From: a candidate division TM6 bacterium GW2011_GWF2_37_49
Lineage (GTDB): Bacteria; Babelota; Babeliae; Babelales; RVW-14
Direction of reading: 5' to 3'
NCBI GenBank assembly: GCA_945861145.1
Contig: CAMATL010000010.1
Coordinates: forward strand, 1 to 35,911
Length of the DNA stretch: 35,911 nt
Shown here: piece by piece, positions 1 to 6,895 of the stretch
Numbering within the stretch: position 1 is the stretch's first letter
How the letters are laid out: each line of letters starts with the position of its first letter
Program-made: the position numbers and the translations under genes
Notes under the pieces: model-generated
Seen by the model: only the letters and a program-made list of their open reading frames with translations
What the model was told of the DNA's origin: nothing
Database searches by the model: none

Positions 1-2
1 TC

Positions 3-677
3 AAAAACGCAAAACTATCGCAAGCTCAAGAGATGACTGCGACCAATGAGATGATGGATAAATTAAGCCGCAAGTCAGCGCGCAATAACCTTACGCAAGA
101 ATATGTAACTGAAGTAATCAAAGAAATACTAGATCGCATTAAAGAAAAAAATGACCGAAAACAAAAAAAGTCTCCTGTAAAAAAACAACCTGTAAAAAAA
201 ATTAAGCTCAAAAAAGAACAAAAGAAAGGCATTATCCTAGAAGCGTCAGAACGCGCACGCCTACACGATCGCAGCAAGGCAGAGCTTGCTCGCCGGCAAG
301 ATGCACGCGGGATTGTACAATCAGCTGACATTGACCACAACAAAAAAAAATTTACCGCTTTTGCTAAAACGCCCGTAGGCAAAACCGACACCGTCGGGTA
401 CTACGTAGCAATTAAAGATTTAAAAAGCCGCGTGCTCAGCACGTATGAGCAGCTTATGCCTAAAGCCGCATACAGCGCTAAACAAGCACTATGGCTCAAG
501 ATAAAAAAACAACTCATTGATAAAGATTTACGCGTTAAAGTATTTATTGTTAAAGATGGGGAGGTTGTTGTTAAAAGGTCAGATCTTGAAGCGCTTGCTA
601 CAGCCGTTAAAGCTCGCGTCACTGATCTTGTCGGCACCAAAAGCAAAAAAAATGATCGCATGATCTCACTCGGCTAG
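3..677 (+). CDS. Hypothetical highly basic protein, 5' partial
   Basis: I do not recognise this protein. The frame is open to the left edge of the window, so the ATG at 33 is probably internal and the gene begins upstream. What is visible is about 224 residues, very rich in Lys and Arg, with a lysine-dense stretch in the first third (runs such as KKSPVKKQPVKKIKLKK) that looks disordered. A more ordered alpha/beta-like second half follows, including VGYYVAIKDLKSRVLSTYEQ and VKVFIVKDGEVVVKRSDLEA. No transmembrane segment or catalytic motif is apparent. The charge would suit nucleic-acid or ribosome binding, but that is only a guess. The gene ends in TAG, and no + strand gene follows closely. 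Confidence 0.6.
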   Translation, partial: KNAKLSQAQEMTATNEMMDKLSRKSARNNLTQEYVTEVIKEILDRIKEKNDRKQKKSPVKKQPVKKIKLKKEQKKGIILEASERARLHDRSKAELARRQDARGIVQSADIDHNKKKFTAFAKTPVGKTDTVGYYVAIKDLKSRVLSTYEQLMPKAAYSAKQALWLKIKKQLIDKDLRVKVFIVKDGEVVVKRSDLEALATAVKARVTDLVGTKSKKNDRMISLG

Positions 678-1119
678 ACTGCATCCAAGCATCGAGAGCT
701 CCGGTTAACAGAAACCAGAGCATGTCACAGTAATTATGCGCGATGTTCAACGCGACCTTAAAAAGACCATTTCAGACAACCGCATAGCTCAATCAAAGTT
801 TGAAGAGTTGACGGTAAGCGCGCAGTAGTTTGTTTTGGAGTCATGCCAAGCTCAAAAAGCCTATGAAATCCTTAATCGCATTTTAGCAGTTATGATTGCT
901 TTCACAGCCCTCGAGGAAACAAAAATAGCCCGTAAGTCAAAATCAACGGTTTTAATTTGTGAGAAGTCATTGGAAAAACATGGACTGTGCCGCGATGTGT
1001 GGATCTATCTGTCTATAAAATTTTTTGTTAATTTGCACAAAGTAAAAAGGGGCCTGTTGGCCCCTTCCAAAGACGTGAGTTTGATGGAAGAATGATGGTA
1101 TTTTTAGGCAATATTGACG
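678..1119. other. Gap with no convincing gene
   Basis: A short open stretch on + (709-828) has no Shine-Dalgarno sequence and could be a gene remnant; its conceptual peptide contains MRDVQRDLKKTISDNR. A second frame (835-1095) opens with TTG and runs through the terminator of the opposite-strand gene, so I do not accept it. The only supported element is the minus-strand terminator at 1044-1066. Confidence 0.5.
1044..1066 (-). terminator. Intrinsic terminator of the Gly-rich secreted protein gene
   Basis: A perfect 8-bp stem (AAGGGGCC / GGCCCCTT) has a TGTT loop on +. Read on the minus strand it is followed by a T-run (complement of the A-run 1044-1048). It lies about 55 bases past the stop codon of the minus-strand gene at 1120. 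Confidence 0.85.
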
Positions 1120-2454
1120 TTATGTATTTAAAGTTTCAGCTAATCTTTCTAGATCTGGCGGTACTGGTGCACCGAGTAGGCCGATAGGAAATGCATCAAT
1201 AATTTTTTTAAGTTGCTCGCCGAGTGCTTTTTTTTCCGCGTTCCTTATAGTTTCCGCAAGCCCTCTCCTAGATATTTTTGCAGCTTCTTGAGTAAAGTAA
1301 GTTTTAATATCACGGCTGCGCTTAGCTGCGAAGGCTTTTAGATCGCCGGGTGCAATCTTAGTATCAAACTCAAGTTGTTTAAATGTTTCGCTAGCTTGGT
1401 CCACTTTGGCGGTCCCAGCCTTAGGTAATGGCGTCATAAGCTCAATGAGAAGCGGGGCGATGGTGCTTTGCAGTTTTTTAAGCTTGGCCGAAGCTTTTTG
1501 CCAGTTTTCATTATCATGTATTGCTTTGAGCTCTTTTTCATCAATGCTGCTACTTGCATCCCTTACGCTTTCAAATAGTTTATTCAGTTCGCCTAAGTTA
1601 ATACTCTGCAGCTTAGAAGTACGAATTTCAGGGTTAGCCTCTTTAGCTATTTTTCCAAATTCCTTGTCTAGGGTATCTACATATTCTGTGTATTGCTTGG
1701 CGACTTTGGTTTGTAGTATTGCTTCAGCTGAATTATCAGGTTTCTTTTTATCGCTGCTGCTGCCGCGAAATACCGTGTTTTTTGTGCTGTCTGCGGCAGG
1801 CGTTGTGCTTGCTGATGAGCTATTTTTAAAATTGTTGCTAAATCGCGGGCTGTTAAGGGATGAAGCGCTATCATTGCCAGATGAACCAAATGAAGAGGCG
1901 CTTGATGGCGATTTTCTGTTGCCACCAAAGCTGCCAAAGCCGCCGCCACCACCAAAGCTGCTACCGCCGCCAAAACCACCAAATGGTTTGCTACCGTATG
2001 ATGGGCTGCTGCCACCACCGTATGATTTGCCGCCGCTGCCGCCGCCGTATGATTTGCCGCCGCCATAGCTGCCAGGGCGATACCCGCCTGAAGATCTAGC
2101 ACTGCCGCCAGGACCTGGTTTTTTGCTTGCGTCAGCAATTTTTTTATCAATTTCCTGCTTAACTTCTTTTGAGCCTAATGCTTTTACCAGCTCGTCGGCG
2201 ATAACTTGTAGCTCTCTGCCGAGCATGAGCAGCTCCTGTTCGAGGGGCGTTTCGCCAGCAATGAGTGGAGCCCTTTCCTCCTGTGGATTTGCTAGAAATG
2301 CTTGGCCTGTATGTGCAGGCCAAGCATTTCTAGCAAAAGGAGATTTATTTTGTGGAAAACCGAGTGGAAAGCCGAATGGATTCATTTCTCCCTGCAGTGT
2401 TCCCGTGGTTGCCATGAGCATGAAAACAATTGAACGCATAATCCAATTTTTCAT
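1120..2454 (-). CDS. Secreted Gly/Ser-rich low-complexity protein
   Basis: This is an unrecognised protein of 444 residues. It has an N-terminal signal peptide (about residues 1-22, MKNWIMRSIVFMLMATTGT). A Gly/Ser/Tyr-rich low-complexity part follows (about 115-225, repeats of the SYGGG type, which reads as GGC/GGT-rich DNA). The C-terminal half is helical and charged (about 240-444). Residues 40-55 (FARNAWPAHTGQAFLA) are encoded by a long palindrome and look like an inserted element. The start ATG overlaps the stop of the upstream gene as ATGA, with AGGAG about 8 bases before it, so the two genes are translationally coupled. An intrinsic terminator lies just downstream. A role as surface or exported matrix protein is possible but not shown by sequence. 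Confidence 0.75.
   Translation of the reverse strand: MKNWIMRSIVFMLMATTGTLQGEMNPFGFPLGFPQNKSPFARNAWPAHTGQAFLANPQEERAPLIAGETPLEQELLMLGRELQVIADELVKALGSKEVKQEIDKKIADASKKPGPGGSARSSGGYRPGSYGGGKSYGGGSGGKSYGGGSSPSYGSKPFGGFGGGSSFGGGGGFGSFGGNRKSPSSASSFGSSGNDSASSLNSPRFSNNFKNSSSASTTPAADSTKNTVFRGSSSDKKKPDNSAEAILQTKVAKQYTEYVDTLDKEFGKIAKEANPEIRTSKLQSINLGELNKLFESVRDASSSIDEKELKAIHDNENWQKASAKLKKLQSTIAPLLIELMTPLPKAGTAKVDQASETFKQLEFDTKIAPGDLKAFAAKRSRDIKTYFTQEAAKISRRGLAETIRNAEKKALGEQLKKIIDAFPIGLLGAPVPPDLERLAETLNT
2288..2337. repeat. In-frame palindromic element inside a coding sequence
   Basis: Perfect 22-bp inverted arms (2288-2309 and 2316-2337) flank a 6-base centre. The element keeps the reading frame of the host gene and encodes FARNAWP-x3-GQAFLA. 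Because of its symmetry, the opposite strand also has a frame encoding FARNAWP and GQAFLA. In layout it resembles Rickettsia palindromic elements, which insert in frame into genes; I see no sequence relationship to them by eye. Confidence 0.85.
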
Positions 2455-3407
2455 TGAGCTGCTCCTTTATTCATAAAGTTTCTCAATGAAAAATCCTCTG
2501 GTTGGATGGGTAGAGGTAACCTCTTGGGGTGTTTTACTGGTTTTATTCCTGCATGTCCAACATGCCCTGCGAGGCCAGGCTTTGCATGAGCCGGTTTCGC
2601 TGCATGAGCTTTAATGTTTTTACTCCGTATAGCTGCTTTTTTAGATTTTTTAGCAGAGGGACTAAGCAGGCGTGTTTTAACGGCTGATTTTTTAGCTTCA
2701 CGCTGTAGGCTTGAAATATCATCATCTAAAGATTCCTCTTTATGAAGTAACGGCCTCAATTTTTTGAGTGTAGCGTCAAGCTTGGGGTGAAGTGCAACAA
2801 TTTGTTCACGCATTTTTTGTAGGGGCTGTCCAAAAAAGGTGCGCAAATAAATTTTTTTTGAGGTAACAAGATGATAAGATGCGTCAATTTGATCTATTGA
2901 ATCAATAACGCTGTCAAAGCCAACCAGAAACGGCGGGCCAAAAACACGACCGGGATTGCTGGCGGTGATGCGCTCGATGAGGCGTATTTTTTTGACTAGG
3001 CCATCCATGTAATAATTGTAAGCCTCATTTTTTTTCTTAGAGATAACAATTTTTTGTTTTTTAGTTTGGCTACCGTACGATGGGCCACCTTGTGGTTTTT
3101 GTGTGCCCAAGCTTTCAATAAAAAGCGTTTTTAAATCCTTAGAAACGTCTGATGCAGTTGGTGCTTCGGGCTTACTATCTTTGGCTCCATTGCTTGGGGC
3201 AGCAAATTCTGGGCGTGCGCCAAATGGAGTAGCTGCAGCGGGTTTTTTTGCTGGTTGTGGTGCATCATCCTCTGCTTTTGCAAACATGGTGTCCAGCTCA
3301 CTAGCAAGCTGCTTAAAAAATGGATCGTCAAGAAAATCCAACGCCGAAAGTCTTGTGCTTGCAATACTCAATATGATAAATGCCATGATGGTATAAAGAA
3401 TTTTCAT
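2451..3407 (-). CDS. Secreted hypothetical protein with His/Lys/Ala-rich C-terminus
   Basis: This is an unrecognised 318-residue protein. A clear signal peptide (about 1-22, MKILYTIMAFIILSIASTRLSA) is followed by a Pro/Ala-rich linker (about 45-95). A helical, charged middle region comes next (about 110-230, including KKNEAYNYYMDGLVKKIRLI). The basic tail (about 235-300) has repeated Ala-His-Lys segments such as HAAKPAHAKPGLAGHVGHAG. It is the first gene of a two-gene unit: a promoter-like sequence lies upstream at 3430-3459, a GGGG-containing ribosome site precedes the ATG, and the stop overlaps the next gene's start. Both proteins are exported and low-complexity, so they probably act together outside the cytoplasm; the actual job is unknown. 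Confidence 0.7.
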   Translation of the reverse strand: MKILYTIMAFIILSIASTRLSALDFLDDPFFKQLASELDTMFAKAEDDAPQPAKKPAAATPFGARPEFAAPSNGAKDSKPEAPTASDVSKDLKTLFIESLGTQKPQGGPSYGSQTKKQKIVISKKKNEAYNYYMDGLVKKIRLIERITASNPGRVFGPPFLVGFDSVIDSIDQIDASYHLVTSKKIYLRTFFGQPLQKMREQIVALHPKLDATLKKLRPLLHKEESLDDDISSLQREAKKSAVKTRLLSPSAKKSKKAAIRSKNIKAHAAKPAHAKPGLAGHVGHAGIKPVKHPKRLPLPIQPEDFSLRNFMNKGAAQ

Positions 3408-3429
3408 GAGGCCCCCCTATATAATTTTC

Positions 3430-3459
3430 ATCATAAGTTCTTTAAAGACAGGTAGTCAA
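3430..3459 (-). promoter_or_regulatory. Sigma70-type promoter for the secreted-protein pair
   Basis: Reading the minus strand, TTGACT (3459-3454) and TATGAT (3435-3430) are separated by 18 bases. The -10 is about 25 bases before the start codon at 3407. The site lies in the short divergent gap to the pseudopilin operon. Confidence 0.55.
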
Positions 3460-3463
3460 TCAA

Positions 3464-3805
3464 ATGCGTGGTGTTGTTGTAAAAGGCTTTATTCTCCTGG
3501 ATGTCCTCTTTGGGATGAGCTTGCTGCTAGCGGTTGTGCTGCTGTGTGGTTATTTTGAACAATTAGTGCGAGGCTTTGGCGGTAAAAGCGCGGCTCGGCG
3601 CTCTCTCATCGCCCACTACTACCACGTTTGCATGGATGGTACGCCGCAAGCCCCACAGATGCCTGCCGTGCTGCAATTTGAACAGTATGATGCTAAGGGC
3701 GCTGCGGTGTATTTTTGGCGACAGCAGGGAGTATTTACCGTCGTCCATGATGACCGGGTAGCCGCTGATTATTTGTACGTGAGGTTTGATGAAGATGCGC
3801 CGTAA
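3464..3805 (+). CDS. Pseudopilin-like protein (minor)
   Basis: This 113-residue protein has a type IV prepilin-like N-terminus. A short basic leader ends in Gly8, followed by FILLDVLFGMSLLLAVVLL, the hydrophobic helix typical of pilins and type II secretion pseudopilins. The residue at mature position 5 is Asp13 where Glu is usual, a conservative change. The rest is a small globular domain I cannot assign to a specific GspH/I/J or Pil family. It is the first gene of a closely packed cluster and overlaps the next gene by about 17 bases. No other secretion-system gene (ATPase, platform, peptidase) is in the window, so the apparatus must be encoded elsewhere if it exists. TadE/ComG-type minor pilins are alternatives. 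Confidence 0.6.
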   Translation: MRGVVVKGFILLDVLFGMSLLLAVVLLCGYFEQLVRGFGGKSAARRSLIAHYYHVCMDGTPQAPQMPAVLQFEQYDAKGAAVYFWRQQGVFTVVHDDRVAADYLYVRFDEDAP

Positions 3806-4238
3806 GCGAGGGTCGCTGCTTATTGAGCTGGTGGTTGCGCTCAGCATTGGCATATTAATTTTGCTTCAGTTGAGCACCTTTCTTGTTACTTTTGTACAGC
3901 AAATGCATGCGCTAGCAAAGCAGGAGCAGCGTGCGCTGCAGCAAGGAGCTGTACTAGACCTTTTAATGCGAGACTTGGATACTGCAATTGCGCACTCAGA
4001 GTCTGATAATTCCATTAATTTAATTATCTTAACCTGCTGGCGGATGTCTGCCCATGAAAAAATTGAGCCGTTTCTAATTGTGTGGTCGCGCGTGCAGGGG
4101 CGATTGCAGCGAAAAATTGGCGGGGCTGTGGTGCCGCAAGTATTTGGCTCAGTGCTGCCTGGGCTTGCGTTTGACATTAATAAAAGAATAATGCGATTTG
4201 TAGATGAGCGGAATAAAGTTGTTGAAATTAAGTTTTAA
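3789..4238 (+). CDS. Pseudopilin-like protein with canonical prepilin motif
   Basis: This protein of about 149 residues has a strongly basic leader (KMRRKR) ending in Gly, then SLLIELVVALSIGILILLQL. It therefore has the prepilin peptidase site and the conserved Glu at mature position 5, as in type II secretion GspI/GspJ and type IV pilin-like proteins. Two ATGs (3789, 3795) are possible; GAGG at 3781-3784 suits either. It overlaps the end of the preceding pseudopilin gene, suggesting translational coupling. The mature part (about 40-150) looks like a minor pseudopilin (GspJ/PulJ-like) body, but I cannot assign it more exactly. Its stop is only four bases before a dispersed repeat. Confidence 0.65.
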   Translation: MKMRRKRGSLLIELVVALSIGILILLQLSTFLVTFVQQMHALAKQEQRALQQGAVLDLLMRDLDTAIAHSESDNSINLIILTCWRMSAHEKIEPFLIVWSRVQGRLQRKIGGAVVPQVFGSVLPGLAFDINKRIMRFVDERNKVVEIKF

Positions 4239-4242
4239 TAAA

Positions 4243-4293
4243 GCCGCCTGTATCCTTCGAGGCACAACTACGTTGTTCCTCAGGATGAGCGGA
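4243..4293 (+). repeat. Dispersed palindromic repeat, copy A
   Basis: This copy runs from GCCGCCTGTATCCTTCGAGG to CCTCAGGATGAGCGGA. It is the inverted, imperfect counterpart of the copy at 4335-4384; the two share the outer TTCGAG and CTCAGGAnGAGCGGA parts and differ in the centre. It begins four bases after the stop of the pseudopilin gene. Confidence 0.75.
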
Positions 4294-4334
4294 GAGAAGG
4301 TGTTAATTTTTGTGTTTTGTTGGTACGGACAAAA

Positions 4335-4384
4335 TCCGCTCGTCCTGAGACGCCGCGCAGCGCGGCGTCTCGAAGTATACGGCC
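4335..4384 (-). repeat. Dispersed palindromic repeat, copy B, with GC-rich hairpin
   Basis: This is an inverted copy of the 4243-4293 repeat. Its centre is a perfect 12-bp palindrome around one base (4347-4358 / 4360-4371, GAGACGCCGCGC with its complement), far more GC-rich than the surrounding DNA. It resembles widespread intergenic repeats of the CTTCGAG...CTCAGGATGAG type. Confidence 0.8.
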
Positions 4385-4407
4385 GACCAGCCTTTATTTC
4401 GCTGTAC

Positions 4408-4794
4408 ATGCTGCAAGCATTATTTTTTATTACAGGTTTTTGCGGCACCATTATTTATAAAGTGCAGCGTATGAGTAGTGCACATTATAGCCGCGTGCAA
4501 GCATTGTCTGATAGGTCATTATTAAAAAGCATTTATCCGTTTGTGCTTGCCCAGCTTGATAATTTGCCCCTACCCATCGAGCAAGCACCGATGAAAGTAT
4601 CGATCAATATTGGTGCTTGCTCTAAAAAACTACTGATTCAGTGCAAGCTAAAAACTGACAGTGAAAAAGTGATAAGCATTGTGGTGTTAAGCAGCACTAT
4701 GGAGGTAAAGAGCAGCGTGTATGTTTTTTTTACAAAAACGCGCGATGAAAAAGAGTGGACTTCTCGCGGGGTTCAATTTGGCAATTTTTTATAA
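4408..4794 (+). CDS. Pseudopilin-operon membrane-anchored protein, 5' end disturbed by a repeat
   Basis: This is the third gene of the cluster. The frame is open from an ATG at 4204, but that would make the repeat pair (4243-4384) coding. The first plausible native Met is at 4408, giving about 128 residues that start with a hydrophobic helix (MLQALFFITGFCGTIIYKV). Neither start has a clear ribosome site. The in-phase residues just before (RPAFISLY) also look like a pilin-type N-terminus, so the native gene may have begun where the repeats now lie. The remainder (SRVQALSDRSLLKSIYPFVL and a beta-rich tail) resembles the layout of PilX/GspK-like accessory proteins, but the family is uncertain. 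Confidence 0.45.
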   Translation: MLQALFFITGFCGTIIYKVQRMSSAHYSRVQALSDRSLLKSIYPFVLAQLDNLPLPIEQAPMKVSINIGACSKKLLIQCKLKTDSEKVISIVVLSSTMEVKSSVYVFFTKTRDEKEWTSRGVQFGNFL

Positions 4795-4883
4795 AGCGCT
4801 GCAAAGGGAAAAAATGAGAAAAACAGGGTTAAGTAACTTCTATTCTTTAATAAGTTGATTGAGCTTATTGTTTGTAAGGTTAT

Positions 4884-6107
4884 ATGAAAAAATTGCATGG
4901 ATTAATCGCCATATTGCTGTCGTCTATTCTCTATAGCCTTGTTCTGTTCGATATAAACAATTGTTTCTATTTGTCGGTTCCGGCTCTGATTGTCTTGCTA
5001 GTCGTTATTTTAAAAAACAATATTAAGTATAATGCTTTACTAGTTTGTTGTGCGTGGTTGCCGATCGTTGTGTTTGCTCATTACGTATGGTTTTTTTACT
5101 TGCTCAATACAAAGCTTGGTGCATCAACTGCCTGGTCTGTGGGATTGTACTGCGCATTATCATTATTGCATCTTCTTTGTTTTATATTGTTTTTTTGCAC
5201 TGGGCTTATGGCATGGTATTTTGCTAATCGCATTGCTTGTTTTCATCGATACCAGGCTGTTTTTTTTATTTTAATCTTTACATCTAGTTTTCAGGCAGCT
5301 GGATTGATGCTCATGTTTATACTTGATGCACAAGGCTCTTATAATGTCATGAGTCCTGTGATTCCATTGTCGAAGTTTTTTATGCCATCTAGCAGGCTTA
5401 GCGGTGACGATTTTATTAAAAGTGCAGATAAGACATATTCGGCAAATACGCTCAGTGAAATTTCTTTTTTGAAAATAACTAAGAATGCGTCGCATAATTT
5501 GAATTTGTGGGCATCTAGTCAAAATTTATTTCACGCTATGCAGCAAGCGCCGGCTCGAGGCGTCGTGGTAACACCTGAATCATTTATTTCGTGTCCGCTC
5601 AATAGGGAGCCTGAGTTTTTATCTTTTGTGCAACAGTCGATTGGCCAACATCAGATGCTTATGTTGGCTGGGCAGTATGAGAGCGTTGATGGGCAGCTCT
5701 TTCAAGCTGTGTATGCATTGACGCATGAAGGGGTGCAGTATTTATATCTCAAGCAGCATGCAGTTCCCTGCGTTGAGCGCATGCCGCGTTACCTGCGATC
5801 ATGGCGCAAAGGGTGTTCTATTTTTAAAGCTGAGCAATCATTTGCATCTGCAAGCTCCAATGAAACGGTTGGGTTTTGCTTTGCCGAAACACGCATAATT
5901 CCTCGCGTGTGTTCAGATTTTTTTTTAATAACAACCGTAATGGATCTTATAAAATGGCGTCGAACATTTGGTAAAAATTGCATCGTAGTGGTGCATGTAA
6001 ATGATTCGTGGTTTGTTGAATACATGCGTGATTTAATCCGCCATGTAGCGCATATGCGCGCATGGATGGCGGATATTAATATTTTGTATGTTGATTATGG
6101 GATTTAA
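4884..6107 (+). CDS. Apolipoprotein N-acyltransferase-like protein, C-terminally shortened
   Basis: This 407-residue protein has several hydrophobic segments in the first 150 residues, then a carbon-nitrogen hydrolase domain. The Lnt catalytic triad is recognisable as Glu232 (VVTPESF), Lys290 (YLYLKQHAVP) and Cys332 (VGFCFAET). The conserved Asn-Asp-x-Trp-Phe segment appears as VNDSWF (372-377). Lnt transfers the third acyl chain to the N-terminal Cys of lipoproteins in the inner membrane. The family usually has about 500 residues and continues past a Thr-Gly-x-Ser segment; this protein stops at YVDYGI, so it lacks the C-terminal end of the nitrilase fold and perhaps the final membrane helix. 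It may be a reduced or inactive Lnt, or a related N-acyltransferase. A decayed partial copy follows directly. ATG start with AAGG nearby. Confidence 0.7.
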   Translation: MKKLHGLIAILLSSILYSLVLFDINNCFYLSVPALIVLLVVILKNNIKYNALLVCCAWLPIVVFAHYVWFFYLLNTKLGASTAWSVGLYCALSLLHLLCFILFFCTGLMAWYFANRIACFHRYQAVFFILIFTSSFQAAGLMLMFILDAQGSYNVMSPVIPLSKFFMPSSRLSGDDFIKSADKTYSANTLSEISFLKITKNASHNLNLWASSQNLFHAMQQAPARGVVVTPESFISCPLNREPEFLSFVQQSIGQHQMLMLAGQYESVDGQLFQAVYALTHEGVQYLYLKQHAVPCVERMPRYLRSWRKGCSIFKAEQSFASASSNETVGFCFAETRIIPRVCSDFFLITTVMDLIKWRRTFGKNCIVVVHVNDSWFVEYMRDLIRHVAHMRAWMADINILYVDYGI

Positions 6108-6220
6108 GTTTTTTAGTTACAAGAGAGGTAGATATTGTTAAACTGCGCCTCAGACATGGTGATAGCCTTGTTGTTGAGTACTATGCTAAAAGTTTTCGGT
6201 TTATTGAATACATGCGGTAA
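6101..6220 (+). pseudogene. Decayed 3' fragment of a second Lnt-like copy
   Basis: This 39-codon open stretch has no start codon and its product aligns with the gene just upstream. LSFLVTREVDIVK matches FFLITTVMDLIK, and LVVEYYAKSFRFIEYMR matches IVVVHVNDSWFVEYMR, covering about residues 346-382 of the intact protein. At DNA level TTGAATACATGCG is identical in both. It ends in TAA. I read it as the leftover of a tandem duplication. Confidence 0.65.
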
Positions 6221-6332
6221 TTGTTGTATCAGGTGGTACACAAACAGGCATGGATCGTCGGAGTGATGTTAACGAATATCGGTTAACTGCAATGGCGTTG
6301 TTTGCAAACAAAAACAAAGAAAGGGTACGTGT

Positions 6333-6791
6333 ATGATCCAAGTATACATGCTTAAAGATGTTGAAGCCGTGGGAATGACCGGGCAAGTAGTGAAGGTTTC
6401 TGAAGGGTATGCCTCAAATTTCTTGGTACCAAGAAAACTAGCTATTCGTATTGATAATACTAATAAGAAGTTTTATGCAGGCGTACAGTTGCGCGAAAAA
6501 GTAACACAAGAAGTGTTATCAACTAAAGTGGGAATGATCGCAGAACGCATCAAAGGTCTTCGTCTCTCTGTTAAACAAAAAATACATGATGACGGGAAGC
6601 TTTACGGCTCATTGAGCGCGGATATCGTAGTTGATTTGCTTAAAGAAAAAGAAATTGTAATCACAAAAAAACAAGTTGAATTTGTAAAAAATATCAAAAA
6701 CGTTGGTGAGCACAAAGTGATTATTAAGCTTTCAGCAAAACTAAAACCTGAGCTTACGCTTAAGGTTGTAGGCGAAGCAAAAGCTGCTTAA
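6333..6791 (+). CDS. rplI: 50S ribosomal protein L9
   Basis: This 152-residue protein matches L9 in length and layout. The N-terminal domain (about 1-50) has LKDVEAVGMTGQVVKVSEGYASNFLVPRK, the conserved 23S rRNA-binding region. A connecting helix follows (about 55-80), then a C-terminal domain (about 85-150) with DDGKLYGSLSADIVVDLL. The ATG is preceded by AAAGGG at suitable distance. It is followed about 100 bases later by dnaB, as in many bacteria where rplI and dnaB adjoin; rpsF and rpsR, often upstream, are absent here. Confidence 0.97.
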   Translation: MIQVYMLKDVEAVGMTGQVVKVSEGYASNFLVPRKLAIRIDNTNKKFYAGVQLREKVTQEVLSTKVGMIAERIKGLRLSVKQKIHDDGKLYGSLSADIVVDLLKEKEIVITKKQVEFVKNIKNVGEHKVIIKLSAKLKPELTLKVVGEAKAA

Positions 6792-6895
6792 GTTACGATT
6801 AGAAAAGGTTCCTGGGTGGAGCTCTTATGCTGATTGCTCGCGGATGCAGTGTTTTTGAATGATTATTAATTTTCTCAAGTAATACAACGTGGGTT

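Noticed and set aside
709-828. Short + strand open stretch with protein-like sequence (MRDVQRDLKKTISDNR)
   Set aside because: No Shine-Dalgarno sequence, no recognisable homology and only about 30 codons from its ATG; kept only as a possible remnant.
835-1095. 86-codon + strand frame starting with TTG
   Set aside because: No ribosome site, unusual composition, and it runs through the terminator hairpin of the opposite-strand gene.
1406-2068. 220-codon + strand frame opposite the Gly-rich gene
   Set aside because: Pro/Leu-rich shadow produced by the complement of Gly codon runs; the minus-strand gene has a signal peptide, ribosome site and terminator.
4204-4407. 5' extension of the third pseudopilin-operon gene through the repeats
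   Set aside because: It overlaps the previous gene, has no ribosome site and would make palindromic repeats coding; possible but less likely than a start after them.
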